This document shows, in pieces, positions 60,836-64,000 of a stretch of 64,000 bases of DNA. The translations under genes were made by a program, and so were the position numbers. The notes beneath the pieces are model-generated. The model saw nothing but the letters and a program-made list of their open reading frames with translations. It was not told the origin of the DNA and ran no database searches. The stretch is from Caulobacter sp. (GTDB lineage: Bacteria; Pseudomonadota; Alphaproteobacteria; Caulobacterales; Caulobacteraceae): assembly GCA_030680355.1 (NCBI GenBank), contig JAUXVF010000018.1, forward strand, positions 50,832 through 114,831. Reading direction: 5' to 3'. The stretch's first letter is position 1. Each line of letters starts with the position of its first letter.

Positions 60836-60930
60836 TGCGGGGTTCGACACGCGCTGCGCGCTGCTCACCATGACCTGGAAAAAATGCGAGTCATCCTGAG
60901 CAGGCCCGAAGGGCCGTGTCGAAGGACGCA
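60836..60930. repeat. REP-like intergenic palindromic element
   Basis: GGTTCGACACG ... TCATCCTGAGCAGGCCCGAAGGGCCGTGTCGAAGGACG with TTCGACACG/CGTGTCGAA arms. Confidence 0.5.
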
Positions 60931-61350
60931 CGCTTTCGCCGCTTCACGCCGCAAGCGGCTGAAGGTGGGGAGGTGGTGCGGAGCGCCCCGGCTGTCGCCG
61001 GTTGCAGAGGGTGGTGTGGTGGACGCCTGCGGCAGTCGAAACGCTCCGCGATGACCGTTTTGTCGGGGGCGCCGGTAGGCAGCCGTTTGAAGGCTTAGCC
61101 GACGCGCTCCCGGCGGGCGGGCCGGCGCACTGATGCCGATCCCGATGGTTCCCCGCTCGATCATCGTCCCCGCCGCCGTAAGGTCGTATGCGCCTACGCC
61201 CTCCCCGTGCGGTGGGGATGGGAAGGAGTATGGGGGCGGTTGAAGGGGTGGGGACTGGTTGGGGTGAATGCACGGGGCAGGGCGGGCGAGAGGGTGTGGA
61301 ATCAAGGGGTTGGGCGCGGCAATCCGGCCCCTATCCACGGCCCTTCCTCT

Positions 61351-61359
61351 CCCGGAGGG
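61351..61359. repeat. Left flanking direct repeat (target-site duplication)
   Basis: CCCGGAGGG, repeated at 63610-63618. Confidence 0.75.
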
Positions 61360-61389
61360 GGTAACGATATACGTGACAAAGCAAACGCC
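61360..61389. repeat. Left terminal inverted repeat
   Basis: GGTAACGATATACGTGACAAAGCAAACGCC. Confidence 0.88.
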
Positions 61390-61588
61390 CGGCGCTACAG
61401 ATTCAAGCGACAGGCCGGCGCTTACTGAGGTTGAGGTTTCCGAGGCGATGATTGAGGCGGGCGTCAGCGCCCTTTCCCAGATATTCGGCCACTACGATCT
61501 ACAGCCCGCTTCGGAGAGGCGTGCTGCAAGAGCGGTGTTTCTCGCAATGGCGGCGGTGGCCCCATCTCGGGAAAGGCTGCAAACATAA
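61373..61588 (+). CDS. Passenger ORF, hypothetical small protein
   Basis: GTG inside the TIR; VTKQTPGATDSSDRPALTEVEVSEAMIEAGVSALSQIFGHYDLQPASERRAARAVFLAMAAVAPSRERLQT. Confidence 0.5.
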   Translation: MTKQTPGATDSSDRPALTEVEVSEAMIEAGVSALSQIFGHYDLQPASERRAARAVFLAMAAVAPSRERLQT

Positions 61589-62054
61589 GGTCGTTGTGGA
61601 CGACCTTGATTTCCACGACCAGGGCAACGATGTCCTTCTCCTTAACGATTATGCGCCGCGCCTGAGTGTCTGGGGTTTCTCGGTAGTCCCAGCGGCAGAC
61701 CCTGCCGCGTTCATCAACGCCCATCATGTGGTGGATGTAGACATTCCGCCTTTTGGCGAGCGATGAAACTTTGTCGAGGGCCGCGTTAAGTGCTGTTCGT
61801 GTTTGTTTGCTCGCCGTTCGGGCGGCCACCGCGCGGATGATTTCTATTTTTCCCGCGGTGCTGTTCAGGGCGAACAAGATGACCTGTGCGGGCTCTTCTT
61901 CAATGCCGAGGACCTTGGCCAACACCTTTGGGAACGTGTGCTCCAAGTAGGCCCATATGGTGGTAAGCTCTCCTAACTGGAAGGCGATATTCGGAGCCCC
62001 CGCAAGGGAGCCAACATGCCAAGTCTCGTTCTTCGGGAGTCCCGTTGTGCCCAT
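61464..62054 (-). CDS. Passenger ORF, HEPN-like hypothetical protein
   Basis: LGELTTIWAYLEHTFPKVLAKVLG..., AKRRNVYIHHMMGVDERGRVCRWDY; RNxxxH motif. Confidence 0.65.
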   Translation of the reverse strand: MGTTGLPKNETWHVGSLAGAPNIAFQLGELTTIWAYLEHTFPKVLAKVLGIEEEPAQVILFALNSTAGKIEIIRAVAARTASKQTRTALNAALDKVSSLAKRRNVYIHHMMGVDERGRVCRWDYRETPDTQARRIIVKEKDIVALVVEIKVVHNDLMFAAFPEMGPPPPLRETPLLQHASPKRAVDRSGRISGKGR

Positions 62055-62202
62055 GACCGACAAGCCCTCTGAAGCTGAAGAAAAGGCCGCTGAAGCCGAG
62101 TTTCAGCGGGTGCTGGGTAATCTGGCGAACATGCCGCACAAGCCGCACGCCCCGTCCAAGCCAGAGCCGGGACGAAAGCGCGGGCGACCGAAGGCTAATT
62201 GA
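62053..62202 (+). CDS. Passenger ORF, 49-aa basic-tailed protein
   Basis: MTDKPSEAEEKAAEAEFQRVLGNLANMPHKPHAPSKPEPGRKRGRPKAN; GGGAG upstream of ATG. Confidence 0.55.
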   Translation: MTDKPSEAEEKAAEAEFQRVLGNLANMPHKPHAPSKPEPGRKRGRPKAN

Positions 62203-62494
62203 CCGCGCCGCCCACGGCGCTCGGGTCCACGTAGCCATTTCGTTTTAGGTAGTCGAACAGGGCGACGGCCAGATCATGGGCCGCGTTCGGCGGCATGATC
62301 GCCCGCCCGATAACTACCCGATTGACCGGCCCCGGACTGGTCGAGTGATCAACCCGAATGGATTCCAGCGTAATGGCGACATTGCCCCCCACCGAACAAA
62401 GGCCGGAAAACGCCGAGGCAAAAACCTCTGGGGCGTGTGGATTGTCGATAAAGGCAAGCGGCACCGGCTCATCGGTCATCGTGCAAATGTCCAT
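62195..62494 (-). CDS. Passenger ORF, DUF3467-like hypothetical protein
   Basis: MDICTMTDEPVPLAFIDNPHAPEVFASAFSGLCSVGGNVAITLESIRVDHS...VVIGRAIMPPNAAHDLAVALFDYL. Confidence 0.6.
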   Translation of the reverse strand: MDICTMTDEPVPLAFIDNPHAPEVFASAFSGLCSVGGNVAITLESIRVDHSTSPGPVNRVVIGRAIMPPNAAHDLAVALFDYLKRNGYVDPSAVGGAVN

Positions 62495-62605
62495 GTGCGA
62501 CCCTGAGCGCCGGTTCTGGCGTTCAGCGGATGGGGGCCACAACTGGACCGTTATTTCTGCCGATTCGCAGCTTTCCGCATAACCTGAAGACGCTTCGCCT
62601 TCTGC

Positions 62606-63544
62606 TTACGCGTGCGCGGCCTCACCAGTCCGCCGATAAGTCAGGCGCTTGCCACCGATGCCGCGCAGCAGTTCGTCGGTGCGCATCGTGTCGTTGATGC
62701 CGAGAGCGATGCGGTTGGAGTAGCGGAAATCGAACTCGGCCAGATAGCGGGCGAGGTGGGCCTCGCTGACGTGATGGAAGGTCCCGACCACGCCGCGTTT
62801 CAGGAGGGAGAAGAAGCCCTCGACGGTGTTTGAGTGAGCGTTACCGCGCACATATTCCTCGATGCCGTGGTTGACCGTCTCATGGCTGGCGAACTCCTTG
62901 CCGACCGGGCGGTATTGGCCCGCATCGTCGGTCATGAGGGCCGACTTGCGGTCAACGTGCTTCACGAGAAGCGGACGCAGGGTTTTGCCGCTGACGTTGG
63001 CGACATGGAATGAACGGGCGCGGCCACTGCGCTCGACCAGGGTGAAGACAACCTGCTTGCCGACCGCGCCGATATTCTTGGCGTTGCGCTTGGACAGGCG
63101 CTTGTTCTTCTCCTTGCCGCCCACAACGCTCTCGTCGGCTTCGACGGTCTTGCCCTCGCCGCCCATCGGAGCGGGGTTCGCTTCGGCCATAGCCTCGCGG
63201 ATGCGGTGGCACATGAACCACGCGGTCTTGTAGGTCACGCCAAGGGTGCGCCCGACCTGATGGGCCGAGATGCCCTTCTTGCTGGACGACATGAGATAGG
63301 TCGCCAGCAGCCACTTGTTCAGCGGCACCTTGGAGCGTTCGAAGACGGTTCCGACGGTGATGGTGAACTGCTCACGGCAGGCGTTGCACTGATAGAGCCC
63401 GGCGCGGTGCGCAGAGCCCTTCAGAGCCGTCGCCTCATCAATCACGCCACAGTGCGGGCAGATCGGACCATGCGGCCAGCGGGTCGCTTCGAGGTGTTCG
63501 CGGGCCTTGTCGGCGTCGGTGAAGATCGGTGCGGTGAGGTTCAT
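62606..63544 (-). CDS. IS1595 family transposase (ISXO2-like)
   Basis: N-terminal zinc ribbon CPHC...CNAC, VEADESVVGGKEKNKR, LMTDDAGQY, NAHSNTVEGFFSLLKRGVVGTFHHVSEAHLARYLAEFDFRYSNR. Confidence 0.95.
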   Translation of the reverse strand: MNLTAPIFTDADKAREHLEATRWPHGPICPHCGVIDEATALKGSAHRAGLYQCNACREQFTITVGTVFERSKVPLNKWLLATYLMSSSKKGISAHQVGRTLGVTYKTAWFMCHRIREAMAEANPAPMGGEGKTVEADESVVGGKEKNKRLSKRNAKNIGAVGKQVVFTLVERSGRARSFHVANVSGKTLRPLLVKHVDRKSALMTDDAGQYRPVGKEFASHETVNHGIEEYVRGNAHSNTVEGFFSLLKRGVVGTFHHVSEAHLARYLAEFDFRYSNRIALGINDTMRTDELLRGIGGKRLTYRRTGEAAHA

Positions 63545-63579
63545 GGCTGTAGTCCTTCGATGAAGGAATCCTACCGAAC

Positions 63580-63609
63580 GGCGTTTGCTTTGTCACGTAT
63601 ATAATCACC
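63580..63609. repeat. Right terminal inverted repeat
   Basis: GGCGTTTGCTTTGTCACGTATATAATCACC. Confidence 0.88.
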
Positions 63610-63618
63610 CCCGGAGGG
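63610..63618. repeat. Right flanking direct repeat (target-site duplication)
   Basis: CCCGGAGGG. Confidence 0.75.
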
Positions 63619-63661
63619 AGAGGTGGCCTGGCGGAGCCAGGTCGGAGAGGGAGAAACCGCT

Positions 63662-63985
63662 CTATCCGAACGGAAACCCCGGCCCCCGCCAGCCCAGTTC
63701 CGAAGCGATCAGATCCAGCGCCGCGTCGACGTCCTCCAGCACCAACCGCGCGGGCAGTCGCAGCGTCCGGACGCCCTGCCCTGCCACCCAGGCGTCGCGC
63801 GCGGCGTCGCGCATTCTCTGGTCCTCGTCCTGGTGAACGCCGCCATCAACCTCGACGGCCAGCCTGACCCGGTCGCAGTAGAAGTCGAGCACGTAGGGGC
63901 CGAAGGGATGCTGGCGTCGAAAGCGGAGGCCCTGGAACCGGTTGGCTCGCAGGACGCGCCAGAGAGCCGTCTCGGACGGCGTCAT
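63662..63985 (-). CDS. DUF559 domain protein (Vsr-like endonuclease fold)
   Basis: MTPSETALWRVLRANRFQGLRFRRQHPFGPYVLDFYCDRVRLAVEVDGGVHQDEDQ. Confidence 0.9.
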   Translation of the reverse strand: MTPSETALWRVLRANRFQGLRFRRQHPFGPYVLDFYCDRVRLAVEVDGGVHQDEDQRMRDAARDAWVAGQGVRTLRLPARLVLEDVDAALDLIASELGWRGPGFPFG

Positions 63986-64000
63986 GGCCTGACGATGAGC

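Larger units (their letters stand above)
61360..63609. mobile_element. IS1595-family-like element (about 2.25 kb) with passenger ORFs
   Basis: 30-bp TIRs 27/30 identical (GGTAACGATATACGTGACAAAGCAAACGCC vs GGTGATTATATACGTGACAAAGCAAACGCC), flanking direct repeats, transposase at right end. Confidence 0.88.

Overview
GC-rich alphaproteobacterial chromosome segment, most likely Caulobacterales judged by gene content and order. Most of it is housekeeping: a cell-wall / rsfS / nadD / proBA / obgE / rpmA-rplU block, two zinc-homeostasis loci, a three-gene TadG-like vWA array, a TonB-dependent receptor, aguAB, DsbD, pgi, hisS-hisZ-hisG and two tandem M13 peptidases. The observations I rate highest are: (1) a His-rich 24-codon ORF (MTRAAHHHHAHHAIPRGTERVSAA) directly upstream of hisS-hisZ-hisG, followed by alternative hairpins, which looks like a histidine attenuation leader; (2) a 2.25-kb IS1595-type element with 27/30-matching terminal inverted repeats, flanking CCCGGAGGG direct repeats and four putative passenger ORFs, one with a HEPN-like RNxxxH motif, inserted in the apex of an intergenic palindrome; (3) three tandem TadG/vWA paralogs, two of which carry an inserted pair of roughly 60-aa repeats resembling E1-FCCH-like modules; (4) two Zur-box-like sites in front of two zinc loci; (5) an rlmH gene that appears to lack any ATG/GTG/TTG start and may begin at CTG. 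No tRNA, rRNA or CRISPR array was recognised. All family calls are from reading the translations; no database search was run.
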